From Leptasterias polaris (Eukaryota > Echinodermata > Asteroidea > Forcipulatida > Asteriidae): a stretch of DNA of 64,000 nucleotides. The translations under genes were made by a program, and so were the position numbers. The notes beneath the pieces are model-generated. The model saw nothing but the letters and a program-made list of their open reading frames with translations. It searched no databases and was not told the DNA's origin. Positions within the stretch are counted from its first letter, which is position 1, and each line of letters starts with the position of its first letter. Below are positions 43,001 through 52,099 of this stretch, in pieces. The stretch lies in the NCBI GenBank assembly GCA_037783415.1, contig JAZGTN010000016.1:5019001-5083000 (forward strand), written 5' to 3'.

Positions 43001-44683
43001 AAAGGAAGAGAAATGACCATTTCAATTTTGTGATATAATCATTTTCCAATTGATAGAGTCCTCATAAATTGTCACTGTTGTTACGCTAACCCAGATGACC
43101 ACTGTTACAAAATACTTGGTTAAACAGCGGTCAATTTTACCATTAATTTTGAAATTGTCACTGTTATTACGTTACCCAGGTGACCACTGTTACAAATGCA
43201 ACACAGATCTGCCACCAGAGGAGCAGATGATTTCAGCATTTCCCGACATTCAAACGGCCGAGTTGACCAAAGAAAACGACATCATGGTTATAGCTTGCGA
43301 TGGTATATGGTAGGTCATGTACAGTGTTTTAAATAGGTTCACTGTCAATTGTCCGTTCTTGAATGCTGCAGCCAGAGATGCGGTTGCTACCTGCTGTCAC
43401 CTCACATGGATGGATTCTACGTTTGTGTGAACATTTTGAGCTTTCACATGTGACTTTTATTGTATCTTTCTTGATAATTTTAAATATATAATCTGAAAAG
43501 AAAATTTTATTTCTTAGAAAAATGTAGTCTTTGTTTGAGTTGTTTTTGATACATGCGAGACTTGCACAGTTTATTGAGAAAACAGTACTTGGAAGTTCAC
43601 TCTTCATCACTGTGTGAAACTAAAATTAAACGTTTGACATACCAGATTTCAAGACATTTCATAATGGATGAAGATTGCTATTTTGTAACAAATTATATTA
43701 ATTTTCTGTCTATAACTCTTCAATATTCAGGAATGTCATGACGAGTCAAGAGGTGATAGATTTTGTTCGAGTCCGAATAGAAAAAGAGACCACTGCCAAA
43801 AAACCATGTAAACTCTCAGAGATATGTGAAGAGGTAGGACTTCTCAACTAGTCATTGTTTAATAAGCCCATCACTCCCCTTTTTATGTTTTTTTAATTTT
43901 TATTTCTTAACATTGTACTTAACTTTGTGCAGTTTTCTGTGTATGCTCTGCCCAATTTCATAGAGCTACTTAAGACAATATTGCATAACAATTTTCTGCT
44001 AAGCAGAAGCAGAAATGAGCAGGAGAACAGTCACAAATTGTACAAGTGACATGGTAGTTTGGCTGGTAACCTTATTCGTTTGTGCTTAGCTACTGTTTGT
44101 GCTTAAGTTTTTAAGCAGGATTCTTAAAGTGTAATCAAACATATGTATCAGGCAAAAAGAAAATACTATGCAATATTTTTTTGAAAATAGAATTAGCTGT
44201 TGCAAACTGCTTACCAACCAAAAGAACCATTGGTATAAATGCAAAATTTAAGTAGTGACCTGACGTTTCGACCCTAGCAGAGTCTTTCTTGAAAGCTTCG
44301 AGAAATACTCTAGGATCGAAACATCAGGTCACTAACTAATTTTAGCAATAATTTTACAGTAAGCTTTGCAGTAACACCATATGCATGGAATCTGTCTTTG
44401 AATTGTGATGGTTCTGAAATAAACGGTCGGTGTAACAATTCAACACTGCCATCCGTATGCTCTGATCTTCTATGTTTTTCTTCCTTTGTTTCAGCTGTTT
44501 CGTGTGTGTCTAGCGCCGGATACCAGCGGTGACGGCACCGGCTGTGATAATATGACGTGCGTTATCGTCCAGTTCAACCACAACTCGCCGGATCAGACCC
44601 TAACAGGACGTGCCAAGAGAAAAGCCAGCGACTCTGACGCTAACATCCAGGAAGACATCGACAGCAAAAGACCCAAAGTTTAA
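33924..44683 (+). CDS. PPM1G: PPM1G: protein phosphatase, Mg2+/Mn2+ dependent, gamma (PP2C-gamma), complete spliced CDS
   Basis: Join: 33924-34034, 34858-34927, 35732-35920, 38314-38745, 40206-40399, 42701-42938, 43180-43309, 43731-43833, 44495-44683. The phases agree throughout and predict 551 aa (human about 546). It is a metal-dependent Ser/Thr phosphatase, in vertebrates nuclear and linked to spliceosome assembly and histone dephosphorylation. Seen: start [12 protein letters not shown] (36-38), DGHGG (57-61), GDSRC (358-362), CDG (451-453) and GCDNMT (505-510), which are the PP2C metal-site motifs. A charged and then strongly acidic insert (about 145-332), unique to the gamma type, splits the catalytic domain. 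The C-terminus ends in a basic KRPKV likely nuclear signal. One change from human in the first motif: MEDGHN instead of MEDAHN. Confidence 0.97.
34708..34813 (+). repeat. Foldback MITE family A, right half
   Basis: CAGGTTACCAGTCACAAATG to AGCTCTATGAAATTGGGCCC, 45 bases before PPM1G exon 2. Confidence 0.75.
34858..34927 (+). CDS. PPM1G: PPM1G exon 2
   Basis: It encodes [20 protein letters not shown] then GHG and one base of the next Gly. It carries the invariant DGHGG metal-binding motif. Acceptor CTTTGCAG, donor GTAAAC. 70 bases, too short for ORF detection. Confidence 0.96.
35354..35698 (+). mobile_element. Leu-tRNA-derived SINE with 9-bp target duplication
   Basis: The head GTCGTGGCTGAGTGATTAAG (A box), CTCAAGCTCTGGTGTTTCTG (Leu-CAA-like anticodon arm, long variable arm) and GTGGGTTCAAGTCCC (B box) precedes a conserved body (TTCTTTGGATGGGACATTAA, GTTAAAGAACCCAGAACACT, GTTTCCTCAGG). 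Flanked by AAAATTAAT at 35345-35353 and 35699-35707. Complete and probably the youngest copy. Confidence 0.93.
35732..35920 (+). CDS. PPM1G: PPM1G exon 3
   Basis: It encodes [39 protein letters not shown] and a less conserved end [15 protein letters not shown]. It matches human [23 protein letters not shown]. Acceptor AACTCCAG, donor GTACGG, phase 1 out. A SINE with a clean target duplication ends only 24 bases upstream of this exon, close to its branch-point region. Confidence 0.95.
36062..36086. repeat. C25 homopolymer
   Basis: Uninterrupted poly-C in PPM1G intron 3; a G-quadruplex former on the opposite strand and a likely assembly weak point. Confidence 0.85.
36105..37066. mobile_element. 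hAT-like nonautonomous element, 0.96 kb
   Basis: CAGGGTTCGAAATTAG at the left and GGGAAACCCCT at the right. Subterminal GCCCGCCGGGCGAGT / CGCCCGGCCGGCGAGT blocks. GTATAG flanks both ends. The interior is CpG-rich (GCCGCGATCGCGAGCGCG near 36312) and contains a T30 run (36931-36960). No transposase ORF seen. Confidence 0.72.
37960..38225 (+). mobile_element. SINE-like element with GGTTAGCTCAGTGG head
   Basis: A-box-like GGTTAGCTCAGTGGTTT and a GTTTAAATCCCTTCC B-box-like segment, then a body with four tandem GGATTT units. Ends TGTGTATGAAATAAACTCAT. Confidence 0.55.
38314..38745 (+). CDS. PPM1G: PPM1G exon 4: charged linker
   Basis: It opens with [20 protein letters not shown] then [10 protein letters not shown] (human [23 protein letters not shown]). 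It then becomes a Lys/Glu/Gly-rich, probably disordered 120-residue segment with KRNGSIP and KKPPIF. 432 bases, phase 1 to phase 1, acceptor CAATCAAACAG, donor GTTGGT. This is the variable insert inside the PP2C fold that is specific to PPM1G. Confidence 0.92.
38769..39312 (+). mobile_element. hAT-like element (family E) with nested insertion
   Basis: GGGGCTTGAATT, CCACAAGGCCACGGGGCTTG and TACAAGACCAGAATCAAAAC match 880-1325. It is interrupted by a (GGT)n/G13 expansion (38782-38821) and by the element at 38873-39012. The right end is eroded. Confidence 0.75.
38873..39012. mobile_element. 140-bp MITE nested in the family-E element
   Basis: CAGGAGCCGATTTCACAAAG at the left is mirrored by CTTTGTGAAATCGAGCCCTG at the right. 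The host sequence resumes as GTTTTTACAAGACCAG. Confidence 0.78.
39800..39995 (+). repeat. Fragment of the 48343-48627 element type
   Basis: GAGTAGGGCTATTAAAACCA, GCTTTGCGCTCATAGTTCAG and TTTCAACAGCCTATTACATC match its right half. Confidence 0.7.
40206..40399 (+). CDS. PPM1G: PPM1G exon 5: Asp/Glu-rich acidic tract
   Basis: About 65 codons: [10 protein letters not shown], three tandem DVDDA pentapeptides from a 15-bp unit at 40232-40276, then almost uninterrupted Asp/Glu and a close [12 protein letters not shown]. It corresponds to the acidic box of vertebrate PPM1G, implicated in histone/substrate recognition. Acceptor CTAAATCAG, donor GTAGGT, phase 0. A second in-frame donor (GTATGT at 40421) would add seven codons. 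A tandem array of donor-like copies follows immediately. Confidence 0.93.
40400..40912 (+). repeat. PPM1G: Minisatellite of donor-like units directly after PPM1G exon 5
   Basis: About 23 degenerate units of 20-24 bp, consensus AAAAAGAAGAGGTACATAG(C/T)G. From about 40680 they pair into a higher-order dimer alternating GAGGTACATAGTG and GAGGCACATAAC. The unit core AAAGAAGAG|GT repeats the last nine bases of exon 5 plus its GT donor. Confidence 0.92.
41010..41250 (+). repeat. Duplicated dispersed repeat (family K)
   Basis: GTCAGACAGTAGGAGGGTTG occurs at about 41010 and 41125 with a related 115-bp body. A third copy at 58858-58992 carries ACAGTGGATGATATTGAATG and GTCAGACAGTAGAAGGGTTA. Confidence 0.7.
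41250..42700 (+). other. PPM1G intron 5, rest
   Basis: Family-J repeat at 41699-41880, a GC-rich stretch at 42290-42480 of unknown nature with palindromic GGCCCCGCGGGG, and a reversed family-G fragment at 42540-42645. No exon seen. Confidence 0.5.
42701..42938 (+). CDS. PPM1G: PPM1G exon 6: catalytic domain, second half begins
   Basis: It encodes [56 protein letters not shown] and [13 protein letters not shown], all strongly conserved in PPM1G. The acceptor is a NAGNAG (TCAGCAG), so the exon may start at 42701 or 42704 and include or omit one Gln before PGSDSG. Donor GTAAAA, phase 1. Confidence 0.96.
43066..43197 (+). repeat. PPM1G: Tandem duplication spanning the intron 6 / exon 7 acceptor
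   Basis: Copy 1 (43066-43113) and copy 2 (43152-43197) both read AAATTGTCACTGTT(G/A)TTACG, then ACCCAG(A/G)TGACCACTG and TTACAAA. Copy 2 holds the true acceptor and first 18 bases of exon 7. Confidence 0.88.
43180..43309 (+). CDS. PPM1G: PPM1G exon 7
   Basis: It encodes [32 protein letters not shown] and [11 protein letters not shown]. It matches human [24 protein letters not shown] and carries the CDG metal-site Asp. Acceptor GTTACCCAG, donor GTAGGT. The first bases of this exon and its acceptor are duplicated about 86 bp upstream. Confidence 0.96.
43731..43833 (+). CDS. PPM1G: PPM1G exon 8
   Basis: It encodes [20 protein letters not shown] then [14 protein letters not shown]. It matches human NVMSSQEVVDFIQSKI with a shorter, Lys-rich continuation. 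Acceptor AATATTCAG, donor GTAGGA. Split Trp codon (TG|G) with exon 7. Confidence 0.94.
43950..44120 (+). mobile_element. Foldback MITE family A
   Basis: GCCCAATTTCATAGAGCTAC at the left, TTGTGCTTAAGTTTTTAAGC at the right; the right end is eroded. Confidence 0.78.
44495..44683 (+). CDS. PPM1G: PPM1G exon 9 with stop
   Basis: It encodes [20 protein letters not shown] then TCVIVQFN and a divergent basic tail with [11 protein letters not shown] and SKRPKV before TAA (44681-44683). [17 protein letters not shown] is the invariant last PP2C metal motif of PPM1G. The KRK and KRPK clusters suggest a bipartite nuclear localisation signal, as in vertebrates. Confidence 0.96.
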   Translation: MFRVCLAPDTSGDGTGCDNMTCVIVQFNHNSPDQTLTGRAKRKASDSDANIQEDIDSKRPKV

Positions 44684-45125
44684 CTCTCTGGACTCTTTCA
44701 GTATTCATTGAGTTTTTCCCAAGACTTTTTTCCTTGTGGTTTTAATAATAATTGAAAAAAAGACACTCTTGCAGATGGCTGGATTCTTTCCAGTAAGGTG
44801 ATATCCGTACGCTCAGGGGATTTGTACATAGTGTGCTGCATTTGTGATTCAGAATTTTGGATTTTTTTTTCCAAACTTTTTGGATTGGAAGTTTTGTAAC
44901 GTGAAGCATTCCATTGGCCTGATTCCTGCAAATCCAACTCATTTTTTTTTCTGTGATTGTTAAATTTGTGTCCCATGTGTTTTGTCGTTGTTTTGTTTTT
45001 CAGTTGAATGAGTTTAGCTTATTTAAACACCTGATGAAATTGTTTGTGTTTTACTTTTTAATTGTATTCCTGGCAGGTTCTATGGTGCAAAACTTCAACT
45101 GAATAAACATTTAATCCATAATGAT
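44684..45125 (+). other. PPM1G: PPM1G 3' UTR
   Basis: Unique T-rich sequence between the TAA and the AATAAA at 45102-45107. Cleavage is expected about 15-25 bases after the hexamer. Confidence 0.7.
45102..45107 (+). terminator. PPM1G: Poly(A) signal AATAAA of PPM1G
   Basis: First canonical AATAAA after the stop codon, 420 bases downstream, followed by T-rich sequence. Confidence 0.7.
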
Positions 45126-45878
45126 TATCCATGGTGCGTTTTCCAAATACAGCCATGGTTGCACATAAATCCTACATCTTGACTAAACAGCTGACCACCT
45201 TTACTTTGTTCGACCATTTCTGCTATTGGACATGCCACAATTTGTTTATAGCCGATCTTTGCTCACTTCACCAGGCTTGAACAAAGACTAGTTTTGAGCA
45301 TGTGTGTATATTGAGAGAGTTACGAAAACTTGTTATTAGAAGCAATTTTATGTCAAACAAACGCATTGGTGAATACAGGGTGCCAGACAAGTCTGCCCAT
45401 TGGGTTGTGCTGCATTTTGACTGAAAATGGCGTTCAGCAACCACGTGACTGAAGAAAACTGGTCCCTCTATGTCTCTCAATACACAGCTCTGCGTTCAGT
45501 CATCAACATTTATAAACACAACTTGTATAAGTCAAATTCCCCTGTTCCCTCCAAATAAGGTTTTAGGAAACAACAATGGCTGCATTGTGTGTGTACTCAT
45601 TCATACATTGTCTTTTTTATTTGAATACACCCCCCTTGTTAAACAATGTTGTGGTTTTATTGTTTGTTAAAGTTTCTCTAAACGAAACAAAGTATTCCAT
45701 AGATGAATTAGTTTCTTGGAATATCTCTACTCCCTTCTTGAGGAAAATATTTCTCTCCTACTTATTCGGTTCTAATGCTTCAAAGGGCTAGAAAGAATTT
45801 AATTAAATGGACATGTTATAATGCACATAAATAGAAATACAGTAGAATGCAATTCATTGACCCACATATAAAATAAGG

Positions 45879-46042
45879 GACCATTTTGTAGAGTTATTAA
45901 GCACATAAATTTGCTAAAAGTACAAATGAAATTTGCTTAATGCAAATGTGTTCAAATCGGTTCTCTGCTATTTTTTTTGCTTAGCAGCAGATGAATTTTG
46001 TTAGCAGTAATTCAATTAAGTGGTGCCATGCAATTTGGCCCA
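45879..46042 (+). mobile_element. Foldback MITE family A
   Basis: GGACCATTTTGTAGAGTTAT to ATGCAATTTGGCCCAAG. Confidence 0.7.
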
Positions 46043-46489
46043 AGTTAGGAGAACATACGAAACCTGTGTAAGAATTTTTTAGAAGCCCATAAGAAATATT
46101 AACGGTAATTAGTTTGGGGTAAAGCAAGTCTTAACTGTAGTATTCTAATCAAACTTTGGTGTCTCCCTCTTGCATAATGCATATTTTTTTGTACAATGCA
46201 ACAAGGTCATCAAAACCTTGCAGTGGTTTTGTTTTTCCTGAGAATGCTTTTTGAGTAGGTGGTGAAATTTTGACAGTGGCCAAAGCATATAGTCCATTTT
46301 GTCAAGTTCCGTAAACATTAATGTAGCAATCCCAATGCCTAATGTCAATACCAAAAAAGTTTCTAGACTATTTTCCTTTATCTTCGTTTTCTGAACCTTC
46401 ATTTCCTGAACCTTCATTTAGGCTCCGGCTTTGAGCTATTTTTGATATTGAAGCTCCGTGCAAAATACTCTCTACTCCAAAGTTGATGA

Positions 46490-46717
46490 CAGAGCCCAAG
46501 CTCAAGCCAGTCTGTGACTGGCTTCCTGCTTGTTTTTGCAAAATTGTGTTTGCAAAGTTTATTGCTCAAGCAGCTCTTTTAAAGTTAGCCCGGGCCCGAT
46601 TACAGAAAGCTGTTAATCACAAGAAAAGTAGCTTAGCATTGAAAACCTTGCTTAGTTTGCTTAGCAGAAAACTTTACTAAGCATTATTTTCTGCTTAACA
46701 GCTTTGGAATTGGGCCC
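46490..46717 (+). mobile_element. Two joined family-A MITEs
   Basis: First, a truncated copy (GAGCCCAAGCTCAAGCCAGT to AGTTAGCCCGGGCCC). It shares its GGGCCC with the second copy, 46592-46717, which ends GCTTTGGAATTGGGCCC. Confidence 0.72.
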
Positions 46718-48261
46718 TGGTTAGCAGAAAATGTTGCTTTATAAGCAAATTTATCTCCAGCCAAAACCTTGCTAAGTGGTTATAAGAAAGGAAGCTAGTC
46801 ATTATATATTTATGATAATATTTTGGCCGGTTTAGCATGCAAAGCATATATTTAACAAAAATGTGAATTCGCCACAGAAAATAGAAACTTGTCTGATGTA
46901 AGGCAACTAAGTTGTTTTTCTTTTGTATCATCGGAACCTTTAACTTATATTGCACTAAGTGGTTTCCAGTTCACTGAAGGTGTTATTTTGTTGTAATTTT
47001 CCCCCCTGATTAATTTGATTTTTCAAAATCTGACAAGTTACACATTGGAATTGAGTTTTTGGTTGTTGTCGACCTCGGTACACATGCCACTTGTTTAAAC
47101 GCTTGTTTTATAAATTGTATGTATACAAAACGGCCATAAAGGGCACAATTTGAAATGGCACAATTTGAAAGGGCACAATTTGAAATATTGTACACAGTGT
47201 ACTATTTTTGCGAGTCTCAAGTTCAAAAAGAAGATAGATTTGTGCCAAAGCCTGGAGGTTGAGTTGATGGGAAGTTTTTGTTCTTTTATTTTTGCAAGGG
47301 TGATAGAAAATCCAACTGTCAATGGGAATGTTTTAAAGATGAAAGAGGTAACAGCCTGTTTTGCCTCTGTAAAGTTCCATACCTTCAGATTTAAGGATGG
47401 GTATGACTTGCTGCATGCAAACTGGATTTTTATTTGTTAGGGTTTATTTATGAGTGGAAATGGAGAAGATCAAAGAAGCATAGGTGAGGGTATGAGTTAG
47501 GTATCTACAAGAACTTTTGCAGTGGTCACTATTTTCAACATTTTCATTGAGTACTTGTATTACTTTGTAGAACTGACTCCCAATTCATACACTTAAAAAG
47601 TTCTTATCAATGAGCCATTTTTTGAGTTGGAGTTGAACAATGTCTGGTGCCCTACCTTGTTCGGTTACAAGTTTTATACTGTTATGCAGACTAAAATTAA
47701 TGCAAAGTAGCTATGTCACTTGGTTCAGGGCAGGCTTTGGCATAGCCCTTATGATCAACAAAGACTGGTACCTTATATTATTATTGTGCCACATTTTTTT
47801 ATCAGAAACCATGTGAGTGTGTTTGCCATCTCTTATGTAACTATGCTAAAGTTGGCCCCTTCCCATGTGACATAGCAACACTGGATTTAGTCTGAGGAAT
47901 TCCAATAGAGCATTCATTTGTGACTAAGTAAGGCAGTGTACCAGACATCAATATCTAACTCACAGACAACTTCTTAAAATAATTTACTGTTCCTTACTTC
48001 ATTCATATTTGCCAAGTCCACATTTAAAAAAATGTGTAATTCTTTCATCATCCTCGGTCTCTTTTCTACTTATAAAATGTTGTTAATAATATCCAAGCTA
48101 CACAAAAAGTTCTTGATTAGGAAAAAGGATAAGTGCAACTGTTTTGACGAATGAACTTTCATTTCTTTTCAAATGGTTATTGTGTATGGTATCAAATTTC
48201 TTTTGTTTTGCTTTTGTTAGATGAACGTATATAGGGTGGCTGTGTTGTGCCAAATCTTTAG

Positions 48262-48727
48262 AGCTCAAATATTCACCCTTTGCACGGACAGCCATTTGTG
48301 TGTAGAGCCTCTAATCAGGGCTTCAGTGAATAGAAGCATTATCAGGGATGTGATTCCTCCGTTTTAAACCAGAAATCCGGGTATTTTTGCCCTCCCAAAA
48401 AAAATCTGGGTTTTTTTCCCCCTAAAAAGATTTTTTTTTTTTTTTTTAATAACTTAAAATCAAATTCATAAAAAAATAAAGATAAAACCAATAACGCCCC
48501 AGATTGCAGAGTAGGGCTTTTAAAACCAAAGATAAATGTTAGTGGGCTTCGTGCTCGCAAGTTTTCGAGCTCGCAAGCTTTGCGCTCAGAGTTCAGGTTT
48601 TTTTTTCAACAGCCTATCACATCCCTGCGATAATGTAATGACACTTTTATCCAAACAGATGCATAAATACAATACAAATGAAGCATGAAGTTGAGGCTCT
48701 ACACGTACGTGCAAAAGGCGAGGGTTG
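48262..48727 (+). mobile_element. Palindromic repeat (family I) split by a nested insertion
   Basis: TTTGTGTGTAGAGCCTC on the left and GAGGCTCTACACGTACGTGC on the right, as in 12290-12490. The middle is interrupted by 48343-48627. Confidence 0.8.
48343..48627. mobile_element. 285-bp element nested in family I
   Basis: CAGGGATGTGATTCC at the left, CCTATCACATCCCTG at the right (inverted CAGGGATGTGA). The interior has a T/A-rich centre and GCTCGCAAGTTTTCGAGCTC palindrome. The uninterrupted family-I copy at 12290 shows where it inserted. Fragment at 39800-39995. Confidence 0.82.
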
Positions 48728-49282
48728 ACTTTCTTGTGCCGACTCTGTGGAGTACAGATATTGGGTGGCCATCTTGTGCTGACCCTTTGGAGTTTAACAA
48801 ATATATAGGGTGGTTGTCTTTTGCCAACCTGTTGGAGTTTATTGTGAATACAGATCCCCATGTTTTTCATGACTTGAATGAATTTTTCAATAAAATATGT
48901 TACAGTCTTTGAGAGATTGCCCCATCAGAAGGAATTTATTTACCTCATGAATCGTCAATTTTGTCGACGGAGTACAAGATTTGTAATTATTGATCACTAA
49001 TTGTGAAGATCATACCAGACTAATACTCTACAGAGAAATATTTTCTGTTGAAATATTGTTGAAGTTTGAAGACCCCCCCCCCCCCGAATTCCAAGAATGA
49101 TATTTTTCCAACTTTAGTCTGATTTTCGATCTTATTGACCTTGGAAAAATCAGGAAAAAATTTGATTAAAGAGCCTGAAAAGTCTATTAAAGCCTACACC
49201 GTATGTACATATAGGTCAGCCCTTGTACTCATCAAATTTGACCAATTATCACGTGTGTAAGGCCAAGTAAAAACAAATTAGA

Positions 49283-49571
49283 AGTTGATCGTCCCCATCC
49301 TTTTTTTGAGGCTGCATCCTTTTTTTTGATTATTTTTTATTTTCGATTTTTCCTAAAAAAGACAATATTTGTTTGTGTTTTTAATCCACCCTTGACATAA
49401 TTTTTTTAAATTTTGGATGTAAACTTACCTCATACAACAAATAGATATAAAGAAAGTTAGCGGTGATTCAAACTGGAGAATTGGTGGCCTGTTTGAATTG
49501 AAATACTTGGCGGCCATCTTGGAAAAAAAAAGCCATCATCCTTTTTTTTGGAAAAATCAGGACGATCAACT
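49283..49571. mobile_element. Small inverted-repeat element
   Basis: AGTTGATCGTCC at 49283-49294 and GGACGATCAACT at 49560-49571 are perfect 12-base inverted ends. CATCC(T)n sub-repeats inside. Confidence 0.6.
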
Positions 49572-50289
49572 GGTATTTTTTTTTATTGGCCTAATTCATT
49601 GTTGCTTATTTGATTGTTGGAAGAAGGAAAACATTATGGGGGGAAATTTATTAGGGCCTAACTTTTCTTTCTTTTATTTCTCACTAAAAACTGCCCTTTT
49701 AATGTAGTATAATTGTCACAGGTTGGCTGTATCGATTGAAAACTAGAGGATGGGAACTCGTTTATTTTTCGAAAAAACAATTATGTATTTGTAGGCTTTT
49801 AAAAGCCGACTATCACATCAATTCCCGCCCACCACAATTTTTTATTTTATCAACTTTTTGGATTGTGAAATATCATTTTGTAGGAATGTGATGAATTATT
49901 ACAAATTTTCTATTTTACATTGATACAAAATGAGTAGTTTCCGGATTTCTTTGAACTGTTTGATTAATATAAGGGGGCGGGAATTGAAGCTTAGTAGGGC
50001 GCCCTCTATAAGAGCATCTATTTTAGATCGATGACATCATGCTTTAAAGTCGAAACTTGTCACTTTTTATAAACTGTAGTAGATGGTTTTTTTCTTTCCT
50101 GGTGTTCTATGACCTTTCATTTTTGAACAGAAACTGTATTGTAAATAGTCATGGTTTTTTAAAGGAAGTTTAATATATCGAGATATTGAATGCAGTACTG
50201 ATTGAATGTGACTTGTTTGAGATTTCAATGCCTAAGAATCAACTGCGCAGCAAATTGAATATGACAAACCTAACGGCTGCAAGAAGACT

Positions 50290-50519
50290 ACGTTAACACA
50301 GGTCAAGTGTGAACAAAATTTGTCAATGTCGCCGGTTTCCGGCATCCTGTGTCGACGTTTCTCGTAGAAAAGCGTATGTCTCGTGGCCGATGTGGGTACC
50401 AGTTTCGCACACACGGCCACGAATAGTGTATTGTGTTGTTCGGAACTAGACTATGCCCGCTCATTATTGTATTAGAATAACGGATTTTCGCCAGTTTTTT
50501 ACTCAAAATCTGGTCGAAA
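50290..50519 (+). promoter_or_regulatory. NRBP1: NRBP1 promoter / 5' UTR region
   Basis: A CpG-enriched island in AT-rich DNA directly upstream of the NRBP1 ATG, with clusters such as GTCGACGTTTCTCG, CTCGTGGCCGATG and CACGGCCACGAA between 50330 and 50425. No TATA box. It resembles a housekeeping-type CpG promoter. The transcription start is not determinable. Confidence 0.5.
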
Positions 50520-50645
50520 ATGCCTACAAATGGGGCTGCAGACGAGCGGGCAGAAGATCTACATGACAGTTGTGATGAGAGTGAGGACGAGCAAGAGATT
50601 TTAGAGGAAAGCCCGTGTGGAAGATGGCAGAAACGAAGAGTGAAG
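50520..50645 (+). CDS. NRBP1: NRBP1-like (nuclear receptor binding protein, pseudokinase) first coding exon; gene continues beyond window
   Basis: 42 codons, starting MPTNGAADERAEDLHDSCDE and continuing SEDEQEILEESPCGRWQKRR VK to a GTAAAG donor. The segment SEDE.EILEESPCGRWQKRR is a near-identical match to the region just before the pseudokinase domain of NRBP1/NRBP2 proteins. Known: NRBP1 is a kinase-like adaptor that binds Rac3 and BTB/elongin complexes and acts in ER-Golgi traffic and proteostasis. The N-terminal Ser/Pro-rich leader of human NRBP1 is shorter here. I found no exon for the pseudokinase domain up to 64000, so intron 1 exceeds 13.3 kb. The ATG is the first in frame near the CpG-rich promoter. 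Confidence 0.9.
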
Positions 50646-50912
50646 GTAAAGATTGCGTGTGTCGTCTGTTTGTACGTATACAATTCATGATGAAATGGAT
50701 GAACACTGAATCAATCATCAATGTGTCTTGCCCACCACACTTTTCACGTCTGTGGGTGGGAATCATTATTTCCATACCGAACGATCGACGGGTGAACTTA
50801 TTTAGTGTACTGTTGTGACTAAAATTTAGTAGTCCACACAGTCAAATACTTTATCTAAATTTATAGTCATTTTATTAGACTTGTATTTTAGTTGTCCTTT
50901 TTTGTACTAGTA

Positions 50913-51980
50913 CAGTCATTTGACCAGTTCGGGATCATTGACCAGTTCGGGATCACTTCAACTTTGCAATGATAACCAAATAATTACATTACTTCTCACA
51001 TTACCAATTTATGTTGATACATGTGAAGAATAACATCCATGAAACAAAAAAACCCAAAATAAGACCTTGTGCCAAACATCATCGGCAAATAAATTATGGC
51101 AGTTTTCCTGAAATTTGTCTGCGAAATTGATAATTATTTTGTTTTAAAATGTTGGTTGAAAAACGCTGTTAAAACTTCTCATCATCAGAATTGGAACACC
51201 AGGGCAAAAAACATTTATGTCAAATGCTAAGAATGTGTCAAAAATATTTCCTGTAAATACTGAGCAGTCGTCTTGTTTTTTTGAGAAGACAAAATTACCC
51301 AAACCGTCTTTGGGGGGGCATCGGTCTTTGGGGGGGCATCGTACCCTTGACCAGTTCGGGATCACTCAAAAACTAAACTCAACATCTCATTGCGTCAAAT
51401 GGTGCCGCACTAACTTACTAAAAGTGAGGTAAAATCATACTGCTGCAGTAGAAAGTTTATCTATTGCTTTTGAGATACATTACTTCAACAAATGTTTGTA
51501 GATTTTTGATTTTTTTTTGAGAAAATGAAACTTGGAGGGGTCAATAATGCTTTTTTAGATGCACTTCACTTTTATATTCTCCTTTGCTGTTGTTTTGTGT
51601 TTTTGTCGCTGGGTTTTTGCGCTGCTGTTGAAGACACTTGCATGACATTCACTTATGAAAGGTAGTCCAAGTCCATGCCAACACACTTCTGAAGTTTCTT
51701 GTCCTTGAGAGACAGTTTTATGAATGGGAGTATGGGTTTGCAATAAAGGGCACGCTACTGATTCAGAATAGATTCAACTGATCCTGAACTGGTCAAACAG
51801 GTGACGAAACTTTTCTCACAGCCTCTTCATAAGTACTAATCTTTTTTTGTCAGTGACTACTTGGTGAGTTTTATGACATGTTTAGGTAAACTGATCAACT
51901 TTTTTGTTTAAGATTTCAAAGAGATTGCAGCAAAAAACAACGTGAATTCAAAAAGTGATCCAGAACTGGTCAAACGACTG
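50913..51980. mobile_element. 1.07-kb mariner-like nonautonomous transposon
   Basis: Left CAGTCATTTGACCAGTTCGG, right CCAGAACTGGTCAAACGACTG: inverted ends of about 25 bases starting CAGT, flanked by TA on both sides (50911-50912, 51981-51982). The motif GACCAGTTCGGGATCA recurs at 50940, at 51349 and, inverted, at 51779. An 18-bp TCTTTGGGGGGGCATCG duplication lies at 51308-51341. No transposase. Confidence 0.88.
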
Positions 51981-52099
51981 TAACTAGGCCTATAGTATTA
52001 CTTATTTATATTTTTTATGAAACAAAAATAAGGACCACGACTCTGCAGTGATAGAGGTAGAAATACCTCCATTATTACTAAAAATACTAGTCCTTGTAG

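Larger units (their letters stand above)
45126..50289 (+). other. Intergenic region PPM1G-NRBP1
   Basis: No gene recognised on either strand. Repeats: three family-A MITEs (45879-46042, 46490-46596, 46592-46717), a small triplication of GGGCACAATTTGAAA (47138-47186), family I with a nested element (48262-48727), a C13 run near 49073, and a small inverted element (49283-49571). Confidence 0.55.
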
